NCBI RefSeq assembly: GCF_020379485.1
Contig: NC_063452.1
Coordinates: 29,084,770 to 29,148,769 of the forward strand
DNA from: Brassica napus
Lineage: Eukaryota > Streptophyta > Magnoliopsida > Brassicales > Brassicaceae
Direction: 5' to 3'
Length of the DNA stretch: 64,000 nt
Below the pieces are notes generated by a model, which worked only from the letters and a program-made list of their open reading frames with translations, ran no database searches and was not told the origin of the DNA. Of the stretch, positions 10,461 to 22,615 are shown piece by piece. The first letter of the stretch is position 1, and each line of letters begins with the position of its first letter. Position numbers and translations under genes: made by a program.

Positions 10461-12918
10461 ATGAAGCTCAAGATTTCATTTTTACCAGTCTTCTTGTTTT
10501 CCCTCATAGCCTTAGATTCAGCTTCAGCACAAGAAATATGCTTCAATGGATTCTTTAAACCCAATTCTACTTACGACTTAAACCGTCGTCAAGTCCTCTC
10601 TTCTCTTGCTTCTAATGTAACATCTCACAAGGGCTTCTTCAACTCCTCGATCGGTGAAAACCCCAACAGAGTATTCATCATTGGCATGTGCATCCCTGGA
10701 ACAAAACCAGTGACTTGTTCAGATTGCATCAAAGCTGCATCAGACACCCTGTTGAAAAGCTGTCCTAACCAGACAGAAGCTTATACATGGCCAGATTCTT
10801 GCATGGTACGTTATTCCAACGTTCCCTTCTCTGGATCATACGATATTGGACCTTCTCATGTGCTGTACAAATCCGGAGTTCTCAACTCTAATGTAACAGT
10901 ATTCGATAGAATTGGAGAAGACTTAATGGAACGTACCATAACTGAAGCTCCCACGAGGGCTCATGAACATAAGTATTATACAGCTGGTCTTGCTTCCTTG
11001 ACAGCTTCCCTAACTATGTACGCGATGATGCAATGTACACCTGAACTTTCTACAGGGTACTGTGGGTTATGTCTTCGGACCAATCTTGATAATTATAAGT
11101 TATGTTGTCGCGATAAACAAGGTGGTTCTATTACAAGACCGAGTTGCTTTATCCGATGGGATGTGCATCCTTTTGCTGGAGCTTTTGAGAATCTTACATT
11201 GCCGCCTCCTCAACCTCAGTCTTTACCTCAGCCACCTCTTTCTTTGCCTCCTCCAGTAAGCAATCCGGCTAGTAAAACAGACAAAGGTAAACATTGTAAC
11301 AAGAATATTGATGAAATAAGAAACTGAATAACTAATATGCAAGGATTGTTGGTGATTTCACGGCTTATGCAGATGGAGAAGCACTTTCCATAGGAATTAT
11401 TGTGGCGATTCTTGTCCCTATCGTCGTTATATTGGTACTACTTGTGGTAGGATTCATGGTGTGGAGGAGAAGTAAAGCATACCAAACAGTTACAATTCAA
11501 GGTTTGTTGGTTCCTCTTTATGAAACTACCAGAAGTAACAAATATTGGATGTTGATGAAGATGTTTCACATTGTTTTTGCAGCTGGTGATGAGATCATAC
11601 CACTAAACTCACTCCAATTCAAATTTAAGACAATCGAAGCTGCAACTGATAAGTTTTCGGACAGTAACATGATTGGGCAAGGTGGATTTGGTGAAGTTTA
11701 CAGGGTAACTAGTTCTTTCTCTGAGGATTGCTACTTGTCTGTACTGAATCAGTAAGCATATTGTGTGTTTGTAGGGAAAGCTTTCAAGTGGAACTGAAGT
11801 AGCGGTCAAGAGGCTGTCAAAAACATCTAGACAAGGCGGGAACGAGTTCAAAAACGAGGCTGTTCTTTGCACAAAGCTTCAGCATAGGAATCTAGTTCGA
11901 CTTCTTGGATTTTGTGTGGAACGAGAAGAAAAAATACTTGTCTACGAGTTTGTACCCAACAAAAGCCTCGACTACTTTCTCTTTGGTATGATATGAACTT
12001 AGTCAATAAATAAAAGTTTCAAAGTGTTTCCTTTTGTAGCTAATGAAACTATAGTTAGGAAATGTGTAGACCCTACAAAGCAAGGTGAACTGGACTGGAA
12101 AATGCGGTACAACATTATTAAAGGGATTACTCGAGGGCTTCAATATCTTCATTATGATGCATATCCTACGATCATACACCGTGATCTCAAAGCTGAGTAA
12201 CATTCTCTTAGATGCTGATATGAACCCCAAAGTCGCAGATTTTGGCACCGCGAGGAGTTTTGGAGTTGATCAAACTCAAGCCAACACAAAAAGAATCGTT
12301 GGAACATAGTAAACATTTTCTCTTAATAACTTTTGAAGCTACTATTGTGATTGCTTTGTAGGTTTAAAACTGCTTCTTCATGTTGCAGTGGTTATATGTC
12401 CCCAGAGTATGCAATGCGTGGCCATTTCTCTATGAAATCCGATGTATATAGCTTTGGAGTATTGGTTCTGGAGATTATAAGTGGCAAAATGAATAGCAGC
12501 TTCTACCATATTGATGATTCTGATAGCAATTTGGTCATACATGTGAGTCTGTGAGCTTCCATTTTACTTGTGTATAATAAAACCAACGGATGTTAACTTA
12601 ATTGGTCACATATGTTATTGTTAGGCTTGGAGGCTTTGGAGGAACCAGTCACCATTAAAACTAGTGGATCCGGCAATGGGAGAGAGTTATCAAAATGATG
12701 AAGCTTTTAGATGCATCCATATTGCACTGTTATGTATTCAAGAAGATCCTGCAGATCGTCCAATGTTGCCAGCGGTCATATTGATGCTCACTGATAGCAT
12801 TACTATACCTGTGCTTCGGACACCTAGATTTTGCCTCTCAAGCATGGGTGATTTTGCCTCCCAGTCAACACTTAGTTCTACCAATGATCAATCGATTGGA
12901 GATTCAGATCTTCCTTGA
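10461..12918 (+). pseudogene. Cysteine-rich receptor-like protein kinase (CRK), frameshifted in exon 5
   Basis: A plasma-membrane receptor kinase with two extracellular DUF26/Gnk2 domains. I infer seven exons: 10461-11286, 11373-11501, 11583-11704, 11775-11985, 12070-12308, 12389-12542 and 12625-12918. All have GT-AG borders and matching phases except exon 5. Exon 1 gives a signal peptide ending near SASAQ, a first DUF26 (CIPGTKPVTCSDC) and a second (CTPELSTGYCGLC), then a Pro-rich linker. Exon 2 is the membrane span. Later exons hold the glycine loop (GQGGFGEVY), [20 protein letters not shown]-like SPEYA and the C-lobe (DRP). Exon 5 carries one extra base near 12195, so GCT GAG TAA stops the protein just after HRDLK. 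Expected intact length is about 655 residues, normal for CRKs. The lesion is either a real null allele or an assembly error. Confidence 0.88.
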
Positions 12919-13464
12919 AGAATGAAGTCTTTTTAGATAATAGAACTGTAATAAATCTATGGAGTTGTCATCATCTTCTCTTGTTTCCTGTCATTTGTCT
13001 AATTTATGAGATTTTTTTATATAAAATATAGACATTACAACTTGATTGTGTTACATACATGTGTAGCTGTCTACTTTTTTGACCCCAACCTTGGGTTGTT
13101 GACCACATTAAAGATTCAATTTTCTTTCATTCTTTCACATGTTGCCTTCTCTTTTTGTTTGGTTTTCTGTCACACTTGTGTAGAATATTGTAACATAATA
13201 ATGAACGTTCACAACATTTCTCACTTTACTTGCTTAATTATTTGATTATATATTATGACGCCATATCATTGGTTGGTGGAGCTAATAGATTTATCATTTG
13301 ACCAGCTTGTTGAGTTCGTCAATGTTAACGTTTCATCTCAAGTGAGAACACTATTTTATCTATTAATATAACATCAAATATTTTAATAACAGGATGGTAT
13401 TCTCTCTATATCATGAGTCATCACTTAACAAAGTGTTTATTTTTTTCCGTTTTGTTCAGCTCAT
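12919..13464. other. 3' flank of CRK gene
   Basis: AT-rich flank with an AATAAA-type signal (AATAAATC near 12950) about 35 bases after the CRK stop. I see nothing else that is coding. Confidence 0.4.
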
Positions 13465-13755
13465 ATGGATATTCTTGGTATCGCTTTTTCAACTTGAACT
13501 ATAAATAAGCTGCAAAATCAAATAATCAGATTAATATATGTATACATGAATATGTTTAAAAGTTCAACAAATAAATTTGGACACTTACCTTTCAGATGAA
13601 CACATCGTAATATTTTCGCAACTGAGTAGAATATATGTGTGCATTGTGGGAGTCTTCTTGACTCGACAATCAAACTTCTTTCAATTTTTCAACCAAACAT
13701 CCGATTTGGAAAACAATGTATGGAACACCATCAGCAACGCAACATCACCATCGTC
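13465..13755. pseudogene. Diverged fragment of CACTA TNPD-type transposase gene
   Basis: The sequence lines up by eye, in the same orientation, with 27785-28045 inside the CACTA element of this window. Shared landmarks are TTCAACTTGA, a GCTGCAAAT block, TTACCTTTCA, GAGTAGAATATATGTGTGCATTGTG against GAGCAGAATATAAGTGTGGGCACTATG, and GGAACACCATCA. As in the full element, the coding sense would be the minus strand (exon-intron-exon of the TNPD gene). It is decayed and has no terminal repeats nearby. Confidence 0.7.
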
Positions 13756-13773
13756 AGTTACATGTATATGATT

Positions 13774-13993
13774 AAACCAACGGATGTTAGCTTAATTGGT
13801 CACATCTGATATTGTTAGGCTTGGAAGGTTTGGAGAAACGAGTCACCATTGAAACTAGTGGATCCAACAATGGGAGAAAGTTATCAAAATGATGAAGTAT
13901 TTAGATGCATCTATATTGCATTGTTATGCATTCAAGATCCTACAGATCGGCTAACGTTGCCAGCGATCATATTGATGCTCACTGATAGCATAT
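13774..13993 (+). pseudogene. Duplicated CRK last-exon fragment
   Basis: This 220-base stretch copies the end of intron 6 and the first two-thirds of exon 7 of the CRK gene (12585-12803). It keeps the acceptor (TTGTTAG/GCTTGG) and the segments SYQNDE and MLTDS. A short deletion around the ILCIQEDP codons and several substitutions are visible. It stops abruptly after CTGATAGCATA, about 20 bases before the foldback element. It cannot encode a kinase. Confidence 0.85.
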
Positions 13994-14014
13994 ACATAAA
14001 TACCATTATTTAAA

Positions 14015-15369
14015 GGAAAAATAATTACTGACTACGTGAAGTATTGACCATCACATGGCTAACCATGCAAACTAAACTAATGTATGCCTATCTACACGAA
14101 GTATATGTTATGCATGACAACCTCTCTCAACTTAATGATGTAATGTGGTTAACATCACGAGTTTAGTTTCATTCATCCAAAAAACTGATGTATATGTCAA
14201 AGAACGTTTAAATATCTCGTTTCATCAATTAAAACATTACCGACCCTACCGTAATTTAACAAAAAATAGATTTTAACCAAAGTTTTAAAAGCATAAGAAT
14301 ATTTTTAACAAAATATAATTTACAAAATCAATATGTTTTAACATTTTTTATAAGTAGTGTTTTATATTTTAGTGTATTTGAAAACTATATAATTAAATTA
14401 TTTTTATTTATATTAAATATGAAAGTTATATAAGATTTTATGTAATTTGTTTTTTTTTAAATTATTTTAACCTGTTTTCTTATGATTTTTTAATAAAATT
14501 TATGTAATTCATTTGATTAATTGTGTGATATATACTTATTTGATAAATTTTTAACTATAAAACTAATTTAACGTCAATTTACTAACTTTCAAATTGTATT
14601 TGCTTAAAACTTATGTAATGTCAACTTAAACCAAACATAATCTCGCATATATAATTATTAATTATATACTTTTAAGAATAAAAATAATCTAAGAATAAAA
14701 ATCTAATATGAAAGTTTTACTCAGTTTAAATGAATGCAATTTTTGTTTATAAAAATGTAAATAATATAATTCATTAATTTAATTAATTTATATTAAAAAA
14801 ATAAAATTGTAAATTGACATCAAATGAGTTTTATAATAAAAAATGATCAAATAAGTATATATCACACAAATAATTAAATGAATTACATAAGTTCTATTAA
14901 AAGTTAATAACAAAAACAGATTAAATAATTTAAAACAAAATTGAATAATGTATTATATAACTTTCATATTTAATATAAATAAAATAATATAATTATAAAG
15001 TTTTCAAATACACTAAAATAAAAATGTTAAAACACTACTAACCAAAATTTTATATTGATTTTGTAAATTAGATTTTGTGAAAAATATTCTTACGCTTTTA
15101 AATCGCGGGTCAAAATCTAATTTTAGTTAAATTACTTTCATGTACAATATATTTTAATTGATAAAACGGGAGATTTAAACGGTCTTGACATCTACATCAC
15201 TTTTTGGATGAATGAAAGTAAACTCGTGATGTTAACTACATAACATCATTAATTTGAGGGATGTTGCCATGCATAACATATACTTCGTGTAGCTAGGTAT
15301 ACATTAGTTTAGTTTGCATAGTTAGCCATGTGATAAGCAATACTTCATGTAGTCAGCAATCATTTTTCC
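14015..15369. repeat. 1.35-kb foldback element with arms of about 600 bp
   Basis: The left arm starts GGAAAAATAATTACTGACTAC and the right arm ends GTAGTCAGCAATCATTTTTCC. The reverse complement of the right arm follows the left arm with few gaps through landmarks such as CACATGGCTAAC, CTACACGAAGTATATGTTATG, AACATCACGAGTTTA and GTGTGATATATACTTATTTGA, almost to the centre near 14695. There is no coding sequence. I could not find a convincing target-site duplication, so the superfamily is open. Confidence 0.85.
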
Positions 15370-16914
15370 ACTGTTTTATATCCTTTTGCCTAGTACAATT
15401 CTAATTAGGTTATTTAAATTCTTTTATATTTTTAATAAAACCACATAAATAATATAAATGAAATAACTTCAAATTATGTTATACATATAATGAATTTTAA
15501 TGATCCTTTTCTTCCATTTCATAAAATACGTTTTATAAAATACATTATTAGTTATTTGGTTATGTCAAAATAAAAATACATTAAAATTAAAAGCCTAATA
15601 AATTTTATTAACAAAATATAAAATTATTTTAGTAATGGCAATTATGTATAATTTTATTTCATGAAACTAAATTTTGTAACTGGTCATTTTAAAAATTGAT
15701 GTGAGATCGATACATAGAAAACTAAGTCCTCAAATGATATTATAGAAATGAAAATAAAAAATAACTATAAACTATAGATAACAATTTTTATTATACTTTT
15801 CAGAAAGGAAAATGAATAAAAAGGAACTATCTATAAGATTAAAAATATATAGATTTGATAATAATATTATAAATAGCATAAACTGATCATTTAATAACAA
15901 ATTATTAAAAGATTATTTAATTTACAGCTAACTCAAAACCAATAAACAATTCAAATAAACAGCATTGAAAACTAAAATTATTATTGTCGCTTGATCTGAA
16001 TCAAATATGACAATCAATCTTATATGTTCTTCTGCATTAGTAAGTTATTAAATTTTAATTGGTCGGTGAGCTTTAAAAATATTATTTATTATGTTTGTTT
16101 ATGCAACTTTGAATGTCTCAACGTTTTATTTTTCTAATTTAATATCATATATCAAATTATACATAATTTTATATAATGTATTTATAAGTAAGAAGAAAAA
16201 GAAAAACCAAAATAAATAGAATTAACAAAATTAATTTATTTTAGCCTAGTTAGCTACAAAAATAGTTGTTATTCAGTTCAAAGAACTGATGCTACCCAAA
16301 TATATCTAAAAATGTAGATAGCCAATTCAATCTAAATTCTTTTATTTAGTACTAGTTTCAATTTTTATAATGTTAATATTATACAAAAAAGTATATATAA
16401 TTTTGTAAAATATATTTACAATTATTATAAGAAAAAGAAAAACAAAGCGAAATATAATATAATTAAAAAATAATTGTCATTCAATTCAAAGGAACTGGTG
16501 CAACCCAATATATTTAATATAGATAACAAATCCAATCTAAATTATTATATTTAGTTTTATTTGAAAATATATTTTTTTACTTTTCATACATATTAATTAA
16601 AAATAGCAAAAAATATTAACTTATTAGTATGATTTAATTATTTTGTAAATATTTATATATTTGCATGATCTTTTGAAAAAAAATCAATGGTCATGTTAAC
16701 TTATACAAAACCGTAACAATCGTCACTTTAGCTGTTTTAATATATTTTTAAAATAATATATATCAGATTATTAAAATTACAAAAAATGAAATATAAAACT
16801 AAAACCTAACTAAATGCAATGAAAATTAGTTGCGTTTTATTTCAAATATATGCAACTCACCCAAACAATGAGTAACAACATCAATCATGATTCATATTCT
16901 CGAAATAAGAGGTA
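15370..16914. other. AT-rich spacer
   Basis: About 1.5 kb of AT-rich sequence. Two short blocks resemble each other (CAAAGAACTGATGCTACCCAAATATAT near 16280 and CAAAGGAACTGGTGCAACCCAATATAT near 16485). No gene is recognised. Confidence 0.5.
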
Positions 16915-19428
16915 CTAGATTTTGATCCGTGCAACTGCGTTGATGTTTGTTTTCACTTTTCTATACATAAATTATTATTTTAGAACATAAGTGGTATATA
17001 TTTTTAACGTTAATCATATACTTAAATGTTTATATAACTATTTCCAATACAATAATTTTATAATTTACATGTTATAATTAATCAATTGTGTAAAACCGTA
17101 TGTTTTTGTCACTTCTTATTATATATTTATCTTATTGTATTTACATTTAGTTATTAAGAAAATTAATATATTCATGAGAAAATATATTTGAAAATTATTT
17201 TGTATTTAATTTATGCTAAATTATGACCCGTCTTTCAAGGCTGAATTTCTTTTTACCACTATTTTTATGCTTATTCATTTTAGATAATATATTATTATAT
17301 ATACAAAACTCTAAGATATGTTACTTTTTATACATGAATTACATATTTTTCTAATTTTAAACCGTTCTGTCATCATATTATATTTTAAAAATAAATAGTT
17401 TATATTTTTCTGTGACAAAAAAATAGTTTATATGTATGAAAATAAAATTAATAAATTTATCAATTGAATATAGTTTTATCATATTTATTTTAGTAAAATA
17501 ATTGTATTTTAACATGATCATGACTATAAAGTAGATAAAATAAAATATAATTTATTTGATTTTCATTTTATAAATGATAACTTAAAATACATTAAGTTAT
17601 TGTTAAAATATTTTTACACAGATTTATTAGAATTTTTTAAAATATAAGATATAAATATATATTATATTTAAAATGAAAAGGTATTATGATTAAAGTAGTT
17701 ACAAAGATTTTATATTATTAGCTTTAAAGAAAGGGAAATTGTCAAAAATATCATTTTCAAAGTAACATTTTTCATGTTTACACTAACCACTTTTACCCTC
17801 ATCTTTAATGAAGACTAAAAGACATTTATAACCTTTGACAAAAAAACATACATTAACTAATATAAACTTAAAACATTAACTCTAAACCCTAAATCATCAA
17901 CTCTAAACCGTAAACCATGAAACATCAAATTCTAAACCCTAAACCCCGAAACACCGAAACATCAATTCTAAACCCTAAACCCTAAAATTTCAAATCTAAA
18001 CCCTAAAACATCAACTCTAAACCCTAAATCAAAACTTAAAACATCAACTTTAAACCCTAAACCACGAAACATCAACTCTAAACCCTAAACCCTAAACCCT
18101 AAACCCTAAACCCTAAACCTTCAAATCAAAACCCTAAAACATCAACTCTAAACCCTAAACGTAAACCCTAAACCTTATATTTTTCTGAAATTCGAACCCT
18201 AAACCCTAAAACCCTAAACCTTCAAATCTAAACCCTAAAACATCAACTCTAGGGTTTTAGGGTTTAGGGTTTAGGGTTTAGGGTTTAAGGTTTAGGATTT
18301 AGGGTTTAGGGTTTAGAATTGAAGGTTTAGGGTTTAGAGTTGACGTTTTAGGGTTTATTTTTTAGGGTTTAGGGTTTAGAGTTTACTTTTTAGGGTTTAG
18401 GGTTTACTTTTTAGGGTTTAGGGTTTAGTGTTGATAGTTTAGGATTTAGTGTTGATGGTTTAGGGTTTAGAGTTGAAGTTTAGGGTTTAGAGTTGAAGGT
18501 TTAGGGTTTAGGGTTTAGAGTTGATGTTTCGGGGTTTAGAGTTGATGTTTCGGGTTTTAGGGTTTATTTCAAAAAAAAATAGGGCTTAGGATTGATGGTT
18601 TAGGGTTCGTATTTAAAACAAAATAGGGTTTAGGATTTATGGTTTAGGGTTTAGGGTTTGAATTTCGAAATAGTATAATTCGGAAAAAAATTTAAATTTT
18701 TTTTTTTTATTTTTTAGATTTTTATTTATTTAAATATTTATTTATTATATATAAAGAACATGGACATAAGAGTCTTTTGCCACTTAATGAAGAATGTATT
18801 TTTGAAAATGTCCCTTTAGTGGTGGTAAAAATTAAAAAGTGGTAGCATGAAAATGGTAAACATGTAATTTCCTCTTAAAGAAATATATGTTAATTTTATA
18901 CATGTATTATATAGTTTGCAAATGTTAACCCATCTTTGCAACATATTAGATTTTATTTTTGAACATAAATATTTTATACTTACGAAAATAAAATATATAT
19001 AATATATAAACTTATAAATTTAATACAATTTTATTATATTTAGCTCAATATATTAATTTTCTTTTAATATGATTGATTGTGATTATATAATAGATAAAAT
19101 ATTATAGAATTTTTCATTTTTCATTTTATAAACGATAACTGAATATGTATAATAATATTTCAAACTAACTTCAAAATTAGTGAAAATATTTAAATATAAT
19201 TTCGAAAATGAAGATCTTGTGAAAATATTTTAAAACAAATTTGTTAGAATTTTAAATATATTTATATTTAAAATGAAAAGATATCAAAAGATATTATGAT
19301 TAAATTATTTTAAAGATTCTATGTATTATTAGTCTTAATAAAATACATTTAATAAGATTTCTAAGTGATGGTCCAAATTCAAAAATCACACATGAAAGAA
19401 ATCATGACTTCTATTTTAATGTATAAGA
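16915..19428 (-). mobile_element. Helitron-like non-autonomous element, copy 1 (interrupted)
   Basis: Read on the minus strand, the 3' end is a GCAGTTGCACGG hairpin-like block followed by ATCAAAATCTAG and then T, the usual Helitron terminus (hairpin, then CTRR). The 5' end would be the TCTTATACATTAAAATAGAAG block near 19428. Net of the MITE at 17733-18874, the repeat is about 1.36 kb and has a second copy directly downstream. There is no coding capacity. Confidence 0.6.
17733..18874. mobile_element. Mutator-type MITE with internal telomere-like arrays, copy A
   Basis: The 1142-bp element starts GGGAAATTGTCAAAAAT and ends CATGTAATTTCCTC. It is flanked by an exact 9-bp duplication TTAAAGAAA (17724-17732 and 18875-18883). 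The interior runs as degenerate CCCTAAA heptamers from about 17875 to 18250 and then as TTTAGGG heptamers to about 18655, so the two arrays face each other. It has no open frame. The neighbouring Helitron-like copy at 20305-20313 preserves the unoccupied target. Confidence 0.88.
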
Positions 19429-19496
19429 AAGATTTGGTTTACAGAGTCAATATGAGTCTGTAAATGTCTTGCTGTAAAAAAAAATATATATATATA

Positions 19497-20720
19497 AAGA
19501 TTTTGATCCACGCAACTGCGCAGGTGCTTGTTTTCACTTTTCTATACATAAATTATTGTTTTATAAAATAAGTGATATATATTAATAATGTTAATTGTAT
19601 AATTAAATGCTTATATAACTATTTTAAATACAATAATTTTATAATTTACATGTTATAATTAATCTATTGTGTAAAACCGTATGTATTAGCCACTTTTTAT
19701 TATATATTTATCTTATTGTATTTGCTTTTAGTTATTAAGAAAATTAATATATTCATGAAAAAATATATTTGAAATTTATTTTGTATTAATTTTATGCTAA
19801 ATTTTGACCCGTCTTTCAAAGCTGTATTTCTTTTTACCACTATTTTTGTGCTTATTCATTTTAGATAATATATTATTGTATATAAAAAAAATCTAATATT
19901 TGTTAAGTTTAAGACATGTATTATATAGTTTTCTAATTTTAAACCATTCTATCATCATATTCTATTTTAAAAATAAATAGTTTATATTTTTCTGTGACAA
20001 AAAAAGAGTTTATATGTATGAAAATAAAATTGATAAATTTATCAATTGAATATACTTATATCATATTTATTTTAGTATAATAATTGTATTTTAACATGAT
20101 CATGACTATAAAGTAGATAAAATAGGATATAATTGATTTATTTTTCATTTTATAAACGATAACTTATAATACATTAAGTTATTGTTAAAATATTTTTACA
20201 CAGATTTATTAGAATTTTTAAAATATAATATATAAATATATATTATATTTAAAATGAAAAGATATTATGATTAAAGTAGTTACAAAGATTTTATATTATT
20301 AGCTTTAAAGAAATATATTTTAATTTTTATAAATGTACTATATAGTTTGCTAATGTTAATCCATCTTAGCAGCATATTAAATTTTATTTTTTAACATAAA
20401 TATTTTAAACTTACAAAAATAAAATATATAAATTTAATTTAATTTTATTATATTTAGCTCAATATAATAATTGTCTTTTAATATGATTGATTATGATTAT
20501 ATAATAGATAAAAATATTTTAAAACAAATTTGGTAGAATTTTAAATATATTTATATTTGAAATGAAAAGATATCAAAATAAATTATGATTAAAGTATTTT
20601 AAAGATTCTATATATTATTAGTGTTAATAAAATACATTTAATAAAAAATTTAAGTGATGGTCCAAATTTAAAAATCACACATGAAAGAATTCATGACTTC
20701 TATTTTAATATATAAAATAA
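19497..20720 (-). mobile_element. Helitron-like non-autonomous element, copy 2
   Basis: A direct tandem copy of the repeat at 16915-19428, sharing GATTTTGATCC, GCAACTGCG, GTTTTCACTTTTCTATACATAA and the whole body to ATGACTTCTATTTTAAT. The CTAG terminus is replaced by CTTT (minus strand), so this copy is probably decayed. It lacks the MITE present in copy 1. Confidence 0.6.
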
Positions 20721-20959
20721 TTAAAGCAGTGCAAAATTATTACTTAGAATAGTCTTTTATATGTTCAAAAAAAAGAATAGTCTTTTATTTTTTTTTATGC
20801 ATATAAATTACAAACACCTAAAAAATAATACACAAGTGAAAGAATATATTTACAAATTATTACATTTTTCTATTTCTTTTCCCAAAATAACATATACAAA
20901 ATTTTATATAATTTTACAAAATTATATTATAAATACAAGATAATAAACCAAACTAAATG
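20721..20959. other. AT-rich spacer
   Basis: Low-complexity AT-rich sequence. A 60-codon open frame lies here but its composition is that of spacer DNA. Confidence 0.4.
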
Positions 20960-21540
20960 CAGTTGACTAATGGTATGACTGGTTTCCCCGCTACCATCCG
21001 CAACAATCACTCAAACTGCTCTAAACCGCTTCATACCGCTCTAAACCTTATAAATTCAAAAGCTGGTTACATCTAGCGTTTGCGGTTACAGGCGGTTATG
21101 GGAGAATAATTTTTTTTTCTTTTTCTAAACAATATAAAATACAAAAATAAAAATATTCAATAAAAAAATTTAAATTGGAATTATAAAAATACTAAAATAT
21201 ATGTATTATATTTTAATTAATATTATAAAATTTTAAAATAAAAATATTTTCTATAATTTTTAAAATTTTAAAGCTATAACTTTCTAAATTTAATTTTTAT
21301 ATTTATTATAATATTATGATTTTTGATATTTTTATAATTATATAAAATGTAATTATTGTTAATTTATTATTTAACCGCTGCTGCATTTGGTAGTTAACCA
21401 GTTATAAATATCCCGCAAACGCATCAATTTCTAACCGGAGAGCCAGTCGTACAAATCTCTTAAAACCGTTAGAAACCGCAATCACCTGCATCCGCAAACT
21501 CCCACAACCGTAGCCGCTGCGTTTCAAGTCAGACCCTAAG
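20960..21540. repeat. Possible hAT-type MITE with CCGC-rich ends
   Basis: Both ends are rich in CCGC/GCGG motifs (ACCGCT, GCGGTT, CCGCAAACGC) around a 250-bp AT-rich core. Parts of the two ends pair when one is reversed, for example TTGCGGATGGTAGCGG against CATCCGCAAACTCCC. The exact borders and target duplication could not be set. Confidence 0.35.
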
Positions 21541-21659
21541 TTACTCACGTTTATTAGCATATTTAGAATCATGAAACAATTATGGTTTAATTGGGAAGCA
21601 TAGATACAGTCCAGCATACCGAAAAAAATGGACCAATTAAATTGTTTATAAGCAAAATC

Positions 21660-22331
21660 ATATGTATACTCTGGTTCGACAACAGAAAGACAAGATTCCT
21701 TGGACTAAACTGGTCTGGTTCTCGCAGGGTGTACTGCGCTTTGATTTCATCACCTGGCTAGTTTTTCAAGATCGACTTGCCACTGGACACCGTACCTGTC
21801 GATGGGGTCAGACCGTGTTGTTTATTCTGTGGTGAAACCCGATGAGACGCGAGACCATCTCTTTTGTTTTGCGTGTCCGTATACGTTCACTCTCTGGCTG
21901 CAGGTTGTGGGGACTTTGTTTGGTGTTGAACCTGACCCAGACTGGGAGATCACCTCTACGCAGGTGCTCTCAGGATCTTATGATAGACTCACGTTCATCC
22001 TGCTTCGTCGGGTTCTACAACTTACTATCTATTTCATTTGGAGGGAGAGAAATGCAAGGAAGCACGACAAAGGGCGCAAAACCGGTGGACCAGCTGGCTC
22101 GGATGATTGACAAAACAGTAATAACCAGTATTATGTCTACGAAGTATTACATGAAGCCAAAGTTGTAGGGACTCTTGGTTCGATGGTTTGAAGCTCACAT
22201 GACATAAATCCATTGACAGATTCTTTTAGCATAGCCATTTTTTTCTTCCTGTATACGTTAGCTAAAAAGAAACCCCTTTGTACATAGCTTTTCAGAATTG
22301 ATCAATAAACTGAAAATTTCATCAAAAAGAA
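21660..22331 (+). pseudogene. 3' tail of an L1-type LINE (zf-RVT region)
   Basis: The translation contains FITWLVFQDRLATGHRTCRWG followed, in other frames, by ETRDHLFCFACPYTFTLW and FIWRERNARKHDKG. This is the zinc-binding C-terminal domain typical of plant LINE reverse transcriptases. The reading passes through at least two frameshifts. The tail ends near an AATAAA and a short A-rich run (about 22305-22329). The endonuclease and reverse transcriptase domains are missing, as in 5'-truncated LINE copies. Confidence 0.7.
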
Positions 22332-22615
22332 TCATATGTATATCCAACACTTCTGAGGTTTTGGGGGACGAGGAATGTGAGGAAAGGCGATGAACTCGTG
22401 AGTCTTGACATGCTACTCATTGATGAGCAGGTAAGCACTTCCGTCTCTGATTAAACCTGACGTTGTTAACATCGATTCTGATTTTCTAATCATCTGATTT
22501 TCTCCTTTCAAACAGCCAACGGTTATGCAAGGATCCGTTAGTGCGAGCCACATACCCAGATTAAGGAACCGCTTCAAAAGGTGCTGTCTACACGCTCAAC
22601 TGTTTCGATGTAACC

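Noticed and set aside
14015..15369. Target-site duplication for the foldback element
   Set aside because: Flanks such as ATTATTTAAA and ACTGTTTTAT do not match at 8, 9 or other usual lengths, so no superfamily was assigned.
17875..18660. Arrays of CCCTAAA/TTTAGGG as a chromosome end or telomere fusion site
   Set aside because: The arrays are degenerate, lie inside elements with 9-bp target duplications, and recur at three places with the same central junction. They are transposon interiors.
20761..20943. 60-codon Lys/Ile-rich frame
   Set aside because: AT-rich spacer composition, no conserved motif and no promoter or splice context.
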